A stretch of 64,000 nt of DNA, from positions 173,731 through 237,730 of the forward strand of contig NZ_ATVB01000001.1 in the NCBI RefSeq assembly GCF_000420505.1, in the 5' to 3' direction. Origin of the DNA: Alloscardovia omnicolens DSM 21503. Its GTDB lineage: Bacteria; Actinomycetota; Actinomycetes; Actinomycetales; Bifidobacteriaceae. The notes beneath the pieces were generated by a model. It saw only the letters and a program-made list of their open reading frames with translations, had not been told where the DNA came from and did not search any database. Positions 1 through 9,550 of this stretch are shown piece after piece (position 1 is the stretch's first letter; every line of letters starts with the position of its first letter). The position numbers were made by a program, and so were the translations under genes.

Positions 1-487
1 TTTTACCGCCGAGCTCCTGCACGTTCTGGTGCAAAACAGGACCTAAAATACGTGCAACAGCAGATGCGCCTTTACCCGGAACATCCTTACCATCTATGCT
101 GTGACACGAATTTTTACGACTTGCAACTTTGGCTTTATACTCTTCATCCGTCATAGAACGTGTGCGCGTAACAGTGCAGGATGTGGGAGTAAAATTTTTC
201 GCCCCTACTTGATCCACATAAATCTTATATGCTTCCACGCTTTGAGCGAGAACTTCCCCATTCGTATCAACGATTGCACCGCGCATCGCCTGCACACGTG
301 CAGTAACAGTGCGAGAGTTCTGAGCTTCTTGAGCAATCTCTGCTGCATCAATTATTTGCAGTCTAGCTAGCTGAACAACGCATGTAGTCAGCAAAAATGC
401 CCATAAGACGATAATTACAATGGTGCGACGACGAATAGCATGCGCCACAGCGGTAGCATAGCGATTCTGCGAAGCATTTTTGACCAT
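1..487 (-). CDS. ftsI: FtsI, division transpeptidase (PBP), 5' part only
   Basis: This is the N-terminal 162 codons of the septal peptidoglycan transpeptidase; the gene runs off the left edge. It starts with ATG at 487-485, sharing one base with the TAA of ftsL (TAATG), so the two are translationally coupled. A short basic N-terminus is followed by one hydrophobic segment (about residues 20-42), which anchors the enzyme in the membrane. Next comes RGAIVDTNGEVLA, the typical start of the PBP dimerisation (pedestal) domain. The transpeptidase domain with the SxxK serine lies outside the window. Position after mraZ-rsmH-ftsL supports FtsI over other class B PBPs. Confidence 0.9.
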   Translation of the reverse strand, partial: MVKNASQNRYATAVAHAIRRRTIVIIVLWAFLLTTCVVQLARLQIIDAAEIAQEAQNSRTVTARVQAMRGAIVDTNGEVLAQSVEAYKIYVDQVGAKNFTPTSCTVTRTRSMTDEEYKAKVASRKNSCHSIDGKDVPGKGASAVARILGPVLHQNVQELGGK

Positions 488-933
488 TACTGTGCATTCC
501 CTAAATCAATAGTCATGCTGCTCGAGCCCTGTTGCATTCCCATATCGGTTGCTCGTTGTGGCAGCTGTGATTCTAGTTCATTTAGTTTAGCTCTATCTTG
601 CTGTACATCTTGTGTGAGCTGCACCACAGTGTTTTGAGTTTCCGTAATACTATAAGCATTTTTAGTCATTTCTGTACGCAAAAATAGCGTTACTCCTAAG
701 CTCATTACGAGAAAAACAATTGACGTCATCATCATAGCCATAGACCGTTGACGACTGTGATACACTGACTGCACTTGCTGCATAAAAGCAGATTGACGTA
801 AGCGGTTCTCACGTGAACTCACACGCAGCTGTGGACGTTCTGGAGCTGCAGAGCGCGTGCCAGGACGGGTAGAACGCACCGTGGATTGACGTGATTGCGA
901 TGAACGAATGCTTCGTGCTTCAGCGGCTGCCAT
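487..933 (-). CDS. ftsL: FtsL-like divisome bitopic membrane protein
   Basis: Small divisome protein of 148 residues between rsmH and ftsI. The ATG at 933 has AAGGAA six bases upstream and overlaps the 3' end of rsmH by 14 bp; a longer open frame begins at 1050 but has no such site. The N-terminal 60 or so residues are Arg/Ser/Gln-rich and cytoplasmic. One membrane segment lies at about residues 65-87, followed by a predicted coiled-coil stretch (TQNTVVQLTQDVQQDRAKL), which is the FtsL/DivIC layout. Sequence identity in this family is very low, so the call rests mainly on topology, size and the rsmH-X-ftsI context. Confidence 0.75.
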   Translation of the reverse strand: MAAAEARSIRSSQSRQSTVRSTRPGTRSAAPERPQLRVSSRENRLRQSAFMQQVQSVYHSRQRSMAMMMTSIVFLVMSLGVTLFLRTEMTKNAYSITETQNTVVQLTQDVQQDRAKLNELESQLPQRATDMGMQQGSSSMTIDLGNAQ

Positions 934-2077
934 AGTGTTCCTTACTGTGAGAGTTACGACGGTTATTTGTGAAGTGTGATTGTTGCGCTGTTTTTGTTCC
1001 GCGCTTTGTCTGCTTTGAGCGATTGACGGCACGTAAAGGCTCTTGTTCAAAAGCCCAAGCAGGAGGATTACGAGTTAGCTCTACTGCACGCAAACGCACT
1101 GAAGCGGATCGAGAATTACGTTCTACTTCTGCTTTGTCGGCTTTCATAGCACCATGCGTTAAATCACGAAGATATGGCTGAGCTTCTGGAGGAATAACGG
1201 GCATATGGGGAGGGACATGTGCTACCAGACCACGCATAAAGAATTTCTTCACGCACATGTCTTCTAATGAATGGTAGGACTCCACTACTAATCGCCCTCC
1301 TACCGACAGAGCGCGTAAGGCTTGTGGTAGAGTGTGCGCAAGTTTCGTAAGCTCACCGTTGACTTCAATACGCAAGGCTTGGAAAACACGCTTCGCTGGA
1401 TTTCCTGCTGGACGTTTTGCCTTGGGTACCACGCGATCAACTAATTCTGAAAGTTCAAAAGAGGTCTCAATTGCCTGCTGAGATTCACGCAATCTAATAA
1501 TTTCTCGCACAATAGATCCGCTAAAGCGCTCTTGACCATACTCCTTAAAAATACGTACTAAATCAGCGTAATCATAGGTCGCTAAAATATCGGCAGCTGT
1601 TAGCTCTTGGGATGTATCCATACGCATATCTAACGGAGCGTTATGCGAGTAGGAGAAACCACGATCTGTTTCATCTATCTGTAAACTCGATAAGCCAAGA
1701 TCCATAAATACAGCATCAACATGCGTAACGCCTGCACGCTCAAGAACATCCGAAAAATCATCAAAAGCTGCATGCGCCGGAGTAAAACGATTACTTAGCC
1801 CCAGCTTAGTAATACGCTCAGTAGCCAAGCTCAAAGCTTGTTCATCTCTATCAATGCCAATAACGCGAAGATTCGGAACTGCTTGCAGGAAGCCACTGGT
1901 ATGACCTGCTAAGCCCAAAGTACAATCCACAACCACAGGAACATCACGTCCATCGGCGCGTGCCGAAGCCTCGGCATGTGCAGTAACAAGTTCAACACAT
2001 TCGTCAAAAAGCACTGGCTTGTGAATAGCGCTCAGAGCACTTAAATTGTTCTGGCTAGAGTTGTGAGAATCTACCAT
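920..2077 (-). CDS. rsmH: RsmH, 16S rRNA m4C1402 methyltransferase
   Basis: S-adenosylmethionine-dependent N4-methyltransferase acting on C1402 of 16S rRNA (MraW). The 385-residue protein has HKPVLFDECVEL near the start, the SAM-binding VVDCTLGLAGHTSGFL, and the family motif AVFMDLGLSSLQID. The long middle section contains NPAKRVFQALRIEVNGEL, a signature of RsmH. It is somewhat longer than the usual 310-340 residues because of a basic tail. The ATG at 2077 has AGGTGA about seven bases upstream, inside mraZ, whose stop it overlaps by 7 bp. It is co-transcribed with mraZ, ftsL and ftsI. Confidence 0.97.
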   Translation of the reverse strand: MVDSHNSSQNNLSALSAIHKPVLFDECVELVTAHAEASARADGRDVPVVVDCTLGLAGHTSGFLQAVPNLRVIGIDRDEQALSLATERITKLGLSNRFTPAHAAFDDFSDVLERAGVTHVDAVFMDLGLSSLQIDETDRGFSYSHNAPLDMRMDTSQELTAADILATYDYADLVRIFKEYGQERFSGSIVREIIRLRESQQAIETSFELSELVDRVVPKAKRPAGNPAKRVFQALRIEVNGELTKLAHTLPQALRALSVGGRLVVESYHSLEDMCVKKFFMRGLVAHVPPHMPVIPPEAQPYLRDLTHGAMKADKAEVERNSRSASVRLRAVELTRNPPAWAFEQEPLRAVNRSKQTKRGTKTAQQSHFTNNRRNSHSKEHYGSR

Positions 2078-2637
2078 GCAAAATCACCTACCGGAAGCAC
2101 ATCGTCAGCCATATTGCTGTAGTCATCTTCTTGATCAGCCAAATACTTCTCCCAATCTTCACGATTCCATAGTTCTGCACGAGTTCCCACGCCAATAAGC
2201 ACAACGTCATCGCCTAAATTGGCATAAGAACGCAGCATCTGTGGCACCATTACTCGCCCCTGTTTGTCTGGTTCTAAATCCACAGCACCAGAGAGAAAAA
2301 CACGCAAATAGTTGCGTGCAGCCTTATTACTCAATGAAATATGTTGAATTTGTTGAGCAATGCGACGGAATTCATCATTGGGAAGTATGTACACGCATCG
2401 TTCCTGACCTCGCGCCAACACGCAACCTTCTCCAAGCTGGCTGCGCATTTTAGCCGGAATAGCTACACGACCCTTCGCATCGATTTTTGGAGTGTACGTA
2501 CCGAGCAGCAAATCTGGTAGAGGGAGATTTTTCCCTTCATTTTGCGTGTTCTGTGCTCCATTACCCATAGGCTCGCCAAACTCGGCAGAGCCGCCATGAG
2601 TAGCAAAAACATCGCCAACACCAGTATTTTCAGGCAT
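2071..2637 (-). CDS. mraZ: MraZ, transcriptional regulator of the dcw cluster
   Basis: DNA-binding autoregulator that opens the division and cell wall cluster. Two SpoVT/AbrB-like halves are visible: TYTPKIDAKGRVAIPAKMR and, later, LEPDKQGRVMVPQML. The protein is 188 residues against about 143-170 in most relatives; the extra part is a 40-residue Asn/Gln/Gly-rich N-terminal extension. The start is nevertheless well supported, because AAGGAGG precedes ATG at 2637 by about six bases. The 3' end overlaps rsmH. Four 10-bp operator repeats lie 58-97 bp upstream, so autoregulation is expected. Confidence 0.96.
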   Translation of the reverse strand: MPENTGVGDVFATHGGSAEFGEPMGNGAQNTQNEGKNLPLPDLLLGTYTPKIDAKGRVAIPAKMRSQLGEGCVLARGQERCVYILPNDEFRRIAQQIQHISLSNKAARNYLRVFLSGAVDLEPDKQGRVMVPQMLRSYANLGDDVVLIGVGTRAELWNREDWEKYLADQEDDYSNMADDVLPVGDFAW

Positions 2638-2693
2638 TCTCCCCTCCTTTCAACCAGATAACCATCTTCAGGTATGCGAAAATACACTCACAA

Positions 2694-2733
2694 TGTTCCC
2701 CACTTTACTCCACTTCTCTCCACTTTTCCCCAC
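2694..2733 (-). promoter_or_regulatory. MraZ operator: four 10-bp direct repeats
   Basis: Read on the minus strand, four copies of GTGGRGAAAA-like sequence follow each other with an exact 10-bp period; the CCAC complements end at 2703, 2713, 2723 and 2733. Individual units are GTGGGGAAAA, GTGGAGAGAA, GTGGAGTAAA and GTGGGGAACA. Tandem GTGGG-type boxes one helical turn apart are the known MraZ binding pattern, and the location directly in front of mraZ fits. Confidence 0.85.
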
Positions 2734-2887
2734 AAAACACAAAATTTTTAAGAATTTAAGGATTAATGAGGCTGTGCTGAATAAAAACTGAGGAGCAATT
2801 GAAAAGAGTCGATAAATATCCGCCCGTGGATACTGCTTATGATTAACTCGCACAAAATGCAAGAAAGAGAAGGAATAGCGAGAGAGA

Positions 2888-5293
2888 ATGAGGTATTCGC
2901 TCGCTATGTATCATCTTGATGTAGAGCCTTTTGAGTATGCTTATAGGGCAGTTTTTGACTCTGTACACGAGTCAAGCCACTCGTACTCAACACAAGGAAA
3001 TGCACGCGTGTCCGATTATTCAGAACAACTCCGCGAAGAACAATCCATGGTGGATGTAGCCTATGCCAGGCTCGATGAAATCCGCAAGCAAACTCAAAAT
3101 CGATTAAGCGAGGTACGTTCACGAGGAGCGCATGGTTCACCTACACAGCGTTCTGAGCGTGACTCTTTTGCCACTATGTATGAAGATCGCTTATACCAGT
3201 TGCGTTTAGTGGAAGATAGGCTTGTTTTTGGGCGCATAGATACCGATGATGACACCCGTTTGCATATTGGTCGAATCGGTTTACAAAGCACTGATCATGA
3301 GGCCATTGTGGTGGACTGGCGCGCTGAAGCTGCACGTCCATTTTATGAGGCAACTCCTTTACACCGTGGCAATATTGCCATGCGTCGCCATATTACATTG
3401 AAGTTCCGTGATGTTATTGCTTTAGAAGACGAAGTCTTAAATATAGATTCAAGTCAAGTTTCACAAGCGTCTGCAAGCGGCACACTAACAGGTGAAGGTG
3501 CCTTGCTCGCTTCCCTTGCCACACGTCGCACAGGGAAAATGAGTGATATTGTAGCAACTATTCAAGGTGAGCAAGACCGCATTATCCGCAGTTCTGCCAA
3601 ACACCCTCTTGTTGTTCAGGGAGGACCAGGAACAGGTAAAACAGCAGTTGCTCTTCATCGTGCTGCTTATTTGCTATACACACATCGTTCTACTTTGCAA
3701 CGTTCTGGTGTTTTAGTTGTTGGACCATCCCCTGCTTTTTTGCACTATATTGATCAGGTTTTACCATCATTGGGTGAAACTGGCGTTATTTCGCGTACTT
3801 TAGGAAATCTTCTACCAGGTATATCTACTGATGTAACTGATAATCCTTTTGCCGCCAGGCTTAAAGGCGATTGCCGCATGGCCGATGTTATTGCTCATGC
3901 AGTATCTATGCGCGTGCGTATTCCTTCACAGTTGCCAGTGTTGAAAATTAATGGTGTTCGTGTGCCAATTACCCGTGCAGATATTGAAGAAGCTCAAGGC
4001 AATGCTCGTCGTTCGCACCAACCGCATAATCTTGCACGCAATACTTTTGTAAAATCCATGATTTCTTTGTTAACGAATCGTTTTAAGGAACAGTTGGATT
4101 ATGAGCCCGAATATTCTGAGGTTGAAAATGCGCGTGAAACTATTCGCATGAGTGAAGACGTGAAGCGCACGCTGAATACCGCATGGCTGCCAATGAACGC
4201 ACAATGGCTGATTAATGATTTATTCTCCAAGTCTCACCGCCTTAAGCAGTGTGCTCCATGGCTGACCGACACCGATATTGCAGCTTTGATTCGGCCATCA
4301 GGTTCCGCTTTAACAGTATCGGATATTCCTTTACTTGATGAGGCCTACGAACTTTTGGGACCAGATCCACTCGAACAGCAAAAGGCGAATGCGCGTTCTT
4401 CAGCGCAGAGTGCCGAAGAACGCTATGTGAATGAGATGATGGATTCTTTCGGCCTGAAGAATTCTGGCATTTCAGCTCAAACAGTGCTTTCTCATATGAA
4501 CAACTCTGATGATTCGAGTTTGGCAGAACGTGCTGGAGCAGACCGCGAATGGACGTATGGTCATATTGTGGTAGATGAAGCTCAAGAGCTTACTGCAATG
4601 GATTGGCGTATGCTGATGCGCCGCTGCCCTTCTCGTTCTTTTACGATTGTAGGCGATGTGGCACAAACCTCTGCTCTTGGTGGAACACACTCATGGAACC
4701 ATATGCTCGACCGCATTTTCGGAGCTGATGGGTGGGATATGCATGAGCTTACCGTTGACTACCGTAATCCACAAGAAGTCTCTGATATTGCGGGACGTTT
4801 TGCTGCTTCTGAAGGACTATATATTTCTACTGTGTCAGCTGTACGTGCGGTAGACGATAGTGTAGTTATTAAAAAGTTGAGCGATATGCCTGCTGTTATC
4901 AGCTCCTCTATTTTCCATACTGTTGATTTACTCACTCAATATGTATCTAGTGATGGATCTGGTCGCGTTGCCCTTATTTGTGACGAGAGTGTGCGCGATG
5001 CTGTAGATAAACAGTTGCGTTTATCTCTGAAAAATACTGATGCTATTTCTGAGAATGAGTTTGATCGATTAACATCACAGCCTCGTTGGGATGCTCAAAT
5101 TGGTGTTTATACACCTACTGAAGTCAAGGGCTTAGAATTTGATGCTGTGGTTCTTATGGAGCCAGGTTTGATTTCTGAAAATAGCCCATCGCGTTTAACT
5201 GCTGCTGCTGATTTATATGTGGCTATGACGCGACCAACTCAAAAATTAGTCATAGTTCAGACTCAAGAAGACACTGAGCGTATTTCTTTGTAA
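2888..5293 (+). CDS. HelD/HelR-like UvrD-superfamily ATPase
   Basis: Superfamily 1 ATPase of 801 residues resembling HelD, which binds RNA polymerase and helps release stalled complexes; in actinobacteria the HelR branch is linked to rifampicin tolerance. The N-terminal 90 residues form a predicted coiled coil, as in HelD. Walker A (GGPGTGKT) is at about 244-251 and the Walker B VVDEAQEL at about 561-568. A late motif, TPTEVKGLEFDAVVL, precedes VAMTRPTQKLVIV, as in UvrD-type helicases. The start may be ATG 2888 or ATG 2906; neither has a strong ribosome site. It is divergent from mraZ and 10 bp ahead of serA, possibly co-transcribed with it. Confidence 0.85.
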   Translation: MRYSLAMYHLDVEPFEYAYRAVFDSVHESSHSYSTQGNARVSDYSEQLREEQSMVDVAYARLDEIRKQTQNRLSEVRSRGAHGSPTQRSERDSFATMYEDRLYQLRLVEDRLVFGRIDTDDDTRLHIGRIGLQSTDHEAIVVDWRAEAARPFYEATPLHRGNIAMRRHITLKFRDVIALEDEVLNIDSSQVSQASASGTLTGEGALLASLATRRTGKMSDIVATIQGEQDRIIRSSAKHPLVVQGGPGTGKTAVALHRAAYLLYTHRSTLQRSGVLVVGPSPAFLHYIDQVLPSLGETGVISRTLGNLLPGISTDVTDNPFAARLKGDCRMADVIAHAVSMRVRIPSQLPVLKINGVRVPITRADIEEAQGNARRSHQPHNLARNTFVKSMISLLTNRFKEQLDYEPEYSEVENARETIRMSEDVKRTLNTAWLPMNAQWLINDLFSKSHRLKQCAPWLTDTDIAALIRPSGSALTVSDIPLLDEAYELLGPDPLEQQKANARSSAQSAEERYVNEMMDSFGLKNSGISAQTVLSHMNNSDDSSLAERAGADREWTYGHIVVDEAQELTAMDWRMLMRRCPSRSFTIVGDVAQTSALGGTHSWNHMLDRIFGADGWDMHELTVDYRNPQEVSDIAGRFAASEGLYISTVSAVRAVDDSVVIKKLSDMPAVISSSIFHTVDLLTQYVSSDGSGRVALICDESVRDAVDKQLRLSLKNTDAISENEFDRLTSQPRWDAQIGVYTPTEVKGLEFDAVVLMEPGLISENSPSRLTAAADLYVAMTRPTQKLVIVQTQEDTERISL

Positions 5294-5303
5294 GGTAGTA
5301 GAC

Positions 5304-6542
5304 ATGACCAAAGCATTATTGTTAGAGAATATTCATCCATGCGCTGCTGATTTTCTGCGCAGCAAAGGAATTGACGTACAGACAGCTCAAGGAGCTTTAG
5401 ACGAAGATGAACTTATTGCAGCTCTTGATGGTGTAGATTTACTTGGTATTCGTTCTAAAACGTCTGTTACAGCTCGAGTATTAGAAGCGCATCCTCATCT
5501 TCGCGCAGTAGGTTGCTTCTCCATCGGCACAAACCAGGTTGATTTAAGCTATGCTGCACAGCATGGTATTGCCGTGTTCAACGCACCTTACTCGAATACA
5601 CGTTCTGTGGTGGAACTTATTATTTCCGACATTATTGCGCTGATGCGTCGAGTTCCTGAGCATACTTTATCTATTCGCGAGCATACCTGGGATAAAACTG
5701 CAAAGAAATCGCATGAAGTTCGTGGCAAGACTTTGGGCATTGTGGGTTACGGTAATATTGGATCTCAAGTATCCATTCTGGCTGAGGCTTTAGGTATGAA
5801 TGTGGTCTTCTACGATGTAGAAGAAAAACTAGCTTTGGGCAATGCCACACGCATGAATTCCATGGAAGAATTGTTACGCATCTCTGATGCTGTAACAATT
5901 CATGTTGATGGACGTAAGGCTAATACAAACTTCTTTAATGAGCACTATTTTAGCTTAATGAAGCAAGATGCCGTGTTTATGAACCTCTCTCGCGGCTTTA
6001 TTATTGATGTCAATGCATTGCATAACCATCTTAAGTCGGGACACTTGAGTGGAGCAGCTGTTGATGTATTCCCTACCGAGCCAAAAACGGTTGGCGATGA
6101 ATTCTCTACTCCATTAACAGAGATTGCCAATGTTATTCTCACTCCTCATGTGGGTGGCTCTACATTGGAAGCTCAAGAAGCCATTGGCGAATTCGTTTCG
6201 CACAAACTCTATGACTACTATACCGAAGGCAATACCTCTCTGTCGGTAAATATGCCACAGCTTAATGTGGAGGCACGTAATTCACGCAAAACACGTGATG
6301 GTGAAGCCACAAGCACAAGTGAGAAGATTACACGTATTGCTCATCTGCACACCAATTTGCCAGGTATGCTCGCACAGCTTAACAATGCTTTGTCTGCTAA
6401 GAACCTCAATGTTGTTGCTCAATCTTTGGCAACTGAGGGCGATCTTGGTTACGTAGTAACAGATATTACTGGCACGCTGCATGACGAGGATATTGCTGCA
6501 GTGGAAGCAATTAACGGCACTGTGCGTGTACATATTATGTAA
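5304..6542 (+). CDS. serA: D-3-phosphoglycerate dehydrogenase
   Basis: NAD-dependent first enzyme of serine synthesis, oxidising 3-phosphoglycerate to phosphohydroxypyruvate in the cytosol. The 412-residue length matches the shorter SerA type with one C-terminal ACT domain. A substrate-domain start is followed by the nucleotide motif LGIVGYGNIGS (about 145-155), the active-site NLSRGFIIDV, and the catalytic His in LTPHVGGST. After a linker, an ACT domain (about 340-412, ITRIAHLHTNLPGMLAQL) probably binds serine. TAAGGTAG lies upstream of the ATG. A strong palindromic terminator follows. Confidence 0.95.
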   Translation: MTKALLLENIHPCAADFLRSKGIDVQTAQGALDEDELIAALDGVDLLGIRSKTSVTARVLEAHPHLRAVGCFSIGTNQVDLSYAAQHGIAVFNAPYSNTRSVVELIISDIIALMRRVPEHTLSIREHTWDKTAKKSHEVRGKTLGIVGYGNIGSQVSILAEALGMNVVFYDVEEKLALGNATRMNSMEELLRISDAVTIHVDGRKANTNFFNEHYFSLMKQDAVFMNLSRGFIIDVNALHNHLKSGHLSGAAVDVFPTEPKTVGDEFSTPLTEIANVILTPHVGGSTLEAQEAIGEFVSHKLYDYYTEGNTSLSVNMPQLNVEARNSRKTRDGEATSTSEKITRIAHLHTNLPGMLAQLNNALSAKNLNVVAQSLATEGDLGYVVTDITGTLHDEDIAAVEAINGTVRVHIM

Positions 6543-6581
6543 AATCTGTAGCACATTTCTCGCATCTTTGCGGTCTACATG

Positions 6582-6627
6582 CAATTGAGGTGTTTTGCTA
6601 TCTACGTAGATAGCAAAACACCTCAAT
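6582..6627. terminator. Bidirectional terminator between serA and nrdR
   Basis: A perfect 46-bp palindrome with arms 6582-6604 and 6605-6627 (tip CTACGTAG). It carries AATT on the outside, giving A/T-rich tails both ways, and lies between the convergent serA and nrdR. Confidence 0.9.
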
Positions 6628-6642
6628 TTAAGTTAAATGCTA

Positions 6643-7098
6643 CTATTCCTGCGAACGTGCTTTCTTTAAGGAATCTATAGCCTGCGAATAATCATCTAAC
6701 GAGTTAAAATGCTGGTACACAGATGCAAATCGCATATAAGCAACCTCGTCAAGCTGACGCAGAGGTTCCAAAATAGCCAGACCAACTTCTTCAGCTTTTA
6801 CTTCCGAAACTCCGCGCGAACGCAGGTCTCGTTCAACGCGAATTCCTAGGAGCTTGAGTTCCTCTTCATCAATAGGTCTTCCCTTGCAGGCTTTGCGTAC
6901 ACCCGATACTACTTTCTCTCGATTAAATGGTTCAGCATTCCCACCGCGCTTAACCACCATAAGCACCATTGATTCTTGGGTGGTAAAGCGTTTAGAACAT
7001 ACAATACATTCACGTCTGCGACGAATAGAATAACCATCCTCGCTTACACGCGTGTCTATAACTTTGGTCTCTTGACTTTGACAAAAAGGACAATGCAT
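6643..7098 (-). CDS. nrdR: NrdR, repressor of ribonucleotide reductase genes
   Basis: Zinc-ribbon/ATP-cone repressor of 151 residues that senses dATP/ATP and controls nrd operons. The zinc ribbon has C3, C6, C31 and C34 (MHCPFC and RRRECIVC). The ATP-cone follows from about residue 49 (VVKRGGNAEPFNREKVVSG). Length is standard. Gene order (LysM protein, then nrdR, opposite lexA) is common in actinobacteria. It lies 19 bp downstream of the LysM gene and is probably co-transcribed with it from the LexA-controlled promoter region, although an internal promoter cannot be excluded. Confidence 0.97.
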   Translation of the reverse strand: MHCPFCQSQETKVIDTRVSEDGYSIRRRRECIVCSKRFTTQESMVLMVVKRGGNAEPFNREKVVSGVRKACKGRPIDEEELKLLGIRVERDLRSRGVSEVKAEEVGLAILEPLRQLDEVAYMRFASVYQHFNSLDDYSQAIDSLKKARSQE

Positions 7099-7117
7099 GC
7101 CTTAACAATAACAGAGA

Positions 7118-7444
7118 CTAAGCCTCAGGTACAATAAGTGTTTGCCCAGCAGTCAATTGATCCGTATCTAAATGGTTTAATTTTTTAATATATTCCATTG
7201 TCTCATACACATCTCCTCCCTGTGGAGTGATATCTGCCGCGAAGTTCCACAAGGTATCGTGTGGTTGCACAGTGTAACTGACTGTGTGCACTACTTCATC
7301 TTGAGCTGTTGCAAAAGGTATGGTTATGCCCGCAAAACCAACAGCAAGAGCAATACCTAAAGCCCACACAACAATTTTTCCACGACGATTCAAACGTACG
7401 CTACCTAGCCCTATACCCTGACTACGTACTGATGTTGTATTCAT
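7118..7444 (-). CDS. LysM-domain membrane protein in a LexA-controlled locus
   Basis: 108-residue protein with a basic N-terminus, one membrane or signal segment (about 24-46, KIVVWALGIALAVGFAGITI) and a LysM domain (about 54-106; SYTVQPHDTLWNFA to LTAGQTLIVPEA) that binds peptidoglycan. The ATG at 7444 has AAAGGGA upstream. It is divergent from lexA, with LexA boxes immediately upstream. The small membrane-LysM architecture beside lexA is that of YneA/DivS/ChiZ-type SOS division inhibitors. Its role as a damage-induced division inhibitor is inference from architecture and context. Confidence 0.8.
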   Translation of the reverse strand: MNTTSVRSQGIGLGSVRLNRRGKIVVWALGIALAVGFAGITIPFATAQDEVVHTVSYTVQPHDTLWNFAADITPQGGDVYETMEYIKKLNHLDTDQLTAGQTLIVPEA

Positions 7445-7455
7445 CTCAATCCCTT

Positions 7456-7471
7456 TCGAACATTTGTTCTA
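7456..7471. promoter_or_regulatory. LexA box 1 (TCGAAC-N4-GTTCTA)
   Basis: Close match to the actinobacterial SOS box TCGAAC-N4-GTTCGA, 12 bp upstream of the LysM gene start. It abuts box 2. Confidence 0.85.
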
Positions 7472-7487
7472 TCGAACGTATGTTCTA
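7472..7487. promoter_or_regulatory. LexA box 2 (TCGAAC-N4-GTTCTA)
   Basis: Second near-consensus SOS box, directly adjoining box 1 so that the two dyads are 16 bp apart. Confidence 0.85.
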
Positions 7488-7491
7488 ATAG

Positions 7492-7507
7492 TCGCACATA
7501 TGTTCGA
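7492..7507. promoter_or_regulatory. LexA box 3 (TCGCAC-N4-GTTCGA)
   Basis: SOS box with one deviation in the left half and a perfect right half, between the LysM and lexA promoters. Confidence 0.75.
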
Positions 7508-7524
7508 CAAATTCAAGATGATTT

Positions 7525-7540
7525 TCGAACATCCGTTTGA
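7525..7540. promoter_or_regulatory. LexA box 4 overlapping the lexA promoter
   Basis: TCGAAC-N4-GTTTGA. It overlaps a candidate -35 (TTGATT, 7537-7542), which sits 17 bp from a candidate -10 (TAGAGT, 7560-7565). LexA binding here would block lexA transcription. Confidence 0.75.
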
Positions 7541-7590
7541 TTTTACGGAATTTTCACGATAGAGTGGACATTATATACGGAAGGACACTT

Positions 7591-8376
7591 ATGACTACCA
7601 CTGCCCTGCATGCTTTTGCCAGTGATTCAGATGCACAACGCGCAGCCGACTTAGGCGTGAAATCTGCACGTCAATTTCAAGTCTATGAGGCTATTCGCGT
7701 TCATGTTGCAGAGCACGGTTTTGCGCCAACATTGCGAGAGATTGGTGAATTGGTTGGTCTTAAGAGTCCTTCATCGGTTAAGCATCAACTGCACAGTTTA
7801 GAAGAATTAGGACTTCTGCGCATTAACGCCGGTAAAGGGCGTGCAATAGAGCTTATTGAACCTGAGTCTTCTTCTACGTCCCCAGACGCTACTACCACTG
7901 AGCAGGAAGATCAGAAGAATAATGTACCGACTGCAAAAGCTACTGTTTATCCATTCTCACAGCGCATTGCATCTAGTGAAGATATCAGCGATTCTATTGC
8001 TCAATCACACGATATTCCTTTAGTCGGTCGTATTGCAGCAGGCTCACCTATTACCGCCGAACAACATGTAGACGATGTTATGCGCTTACCGCAACGTCTT
8101 ACCGGCGAAGGAAATCTTTTTATGCTGGAAGTTCACGGTGACTCAATGATAGACGCTGCTATTTGCGATGGTGACTTTGTTGTTGTGCGCGAACAATCCA
8201 CAGCGAATAACGGAGATATTGTGGCTGCTTTGCTCGACGACGAAGCCACGGTTAAAACTTTCCGTAAAGATAACGGTCACGTATGGCTTATGCCTCATAA
8301 TCCCGCCTTCTCTCCTATTGATGGCACCCATGCCACCATTATGGGTAAAGTCGTAACGGTTTTGAGAAAAATCTAG
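7591..8376 (+). CDS. lexA: LexA, SOS response repressor
   Basis: 261-residue SOS repressor and self-cleaving protease. The ATG at 7591 follows GGAAGGA; an in-frame ATG 54 bp upstream overlaps the operator and lacks a ribosome site. An N-terminal winged helix (about 20-75; PTLREIGELVGLKSPSSVKH) reads the boxes. A Ser/Thr-rich linker of about 70 residues makes the protein longer than most LexA. The cleavage site is A150-G151 (RIAAGSP), with catalytic S185 (HGDSMID) and K222 (TVKTF). RecA-stimulated cleavage should derepress lexA itself and the facing LysM-nrdR genes. Confidence 0.97.
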   Translation: MTTTALHAFASDSDAQRAADLGVKSARQFQVYEAIRVHVAEHGFAPTLREIGELVGLKSPSSVKHQLHSLEELGLLRINAGKGRAIELIEPESSSTSPDATTTEQEDQKNNVPTAKATVYPFSQRIASSEDISDSIAQSHDIPLVGRIAAGSPITAEQHVDDVMRLPQRLTGEGNLFMLEVHGDSMIDAAICDGDFVVVREQSTANNGDIVAALLDDEATVKTFRKDNGHVWLMPHNPAFSPIDGTHATIMGKVVTVLRKI

Positions 8377-8408
8377 TCTTCTTCGTCGTTAACGTACAGC
8401 ACGAAGAA

Positions 8409-8442
8409 TGCAAAATGCTCTCCCGAAGGAGAGCATTTTGCA
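8409..8442. terminator. Bidirectional terminator between lexA and ldh
   Basis: Inverted repeat with 15-bp perfect arms (8409-8423 and 8428-8442; TGCAAAATGCTCTCC) around a CGAA tetraloop, between the convergent lexA and ldh. Confidence 0.9.
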
Positions 8443-8461
8443 TATCTGAAAGTATCAGTTA

Positions 8462-9490
<1,029 letters not shown>

Positions 9491-9550
9491 TTAGATTAGC
9501 GATAGCTCTCTACGAAAAACAGTTTTCCTTTGCTCTTGTGACTGATATCA

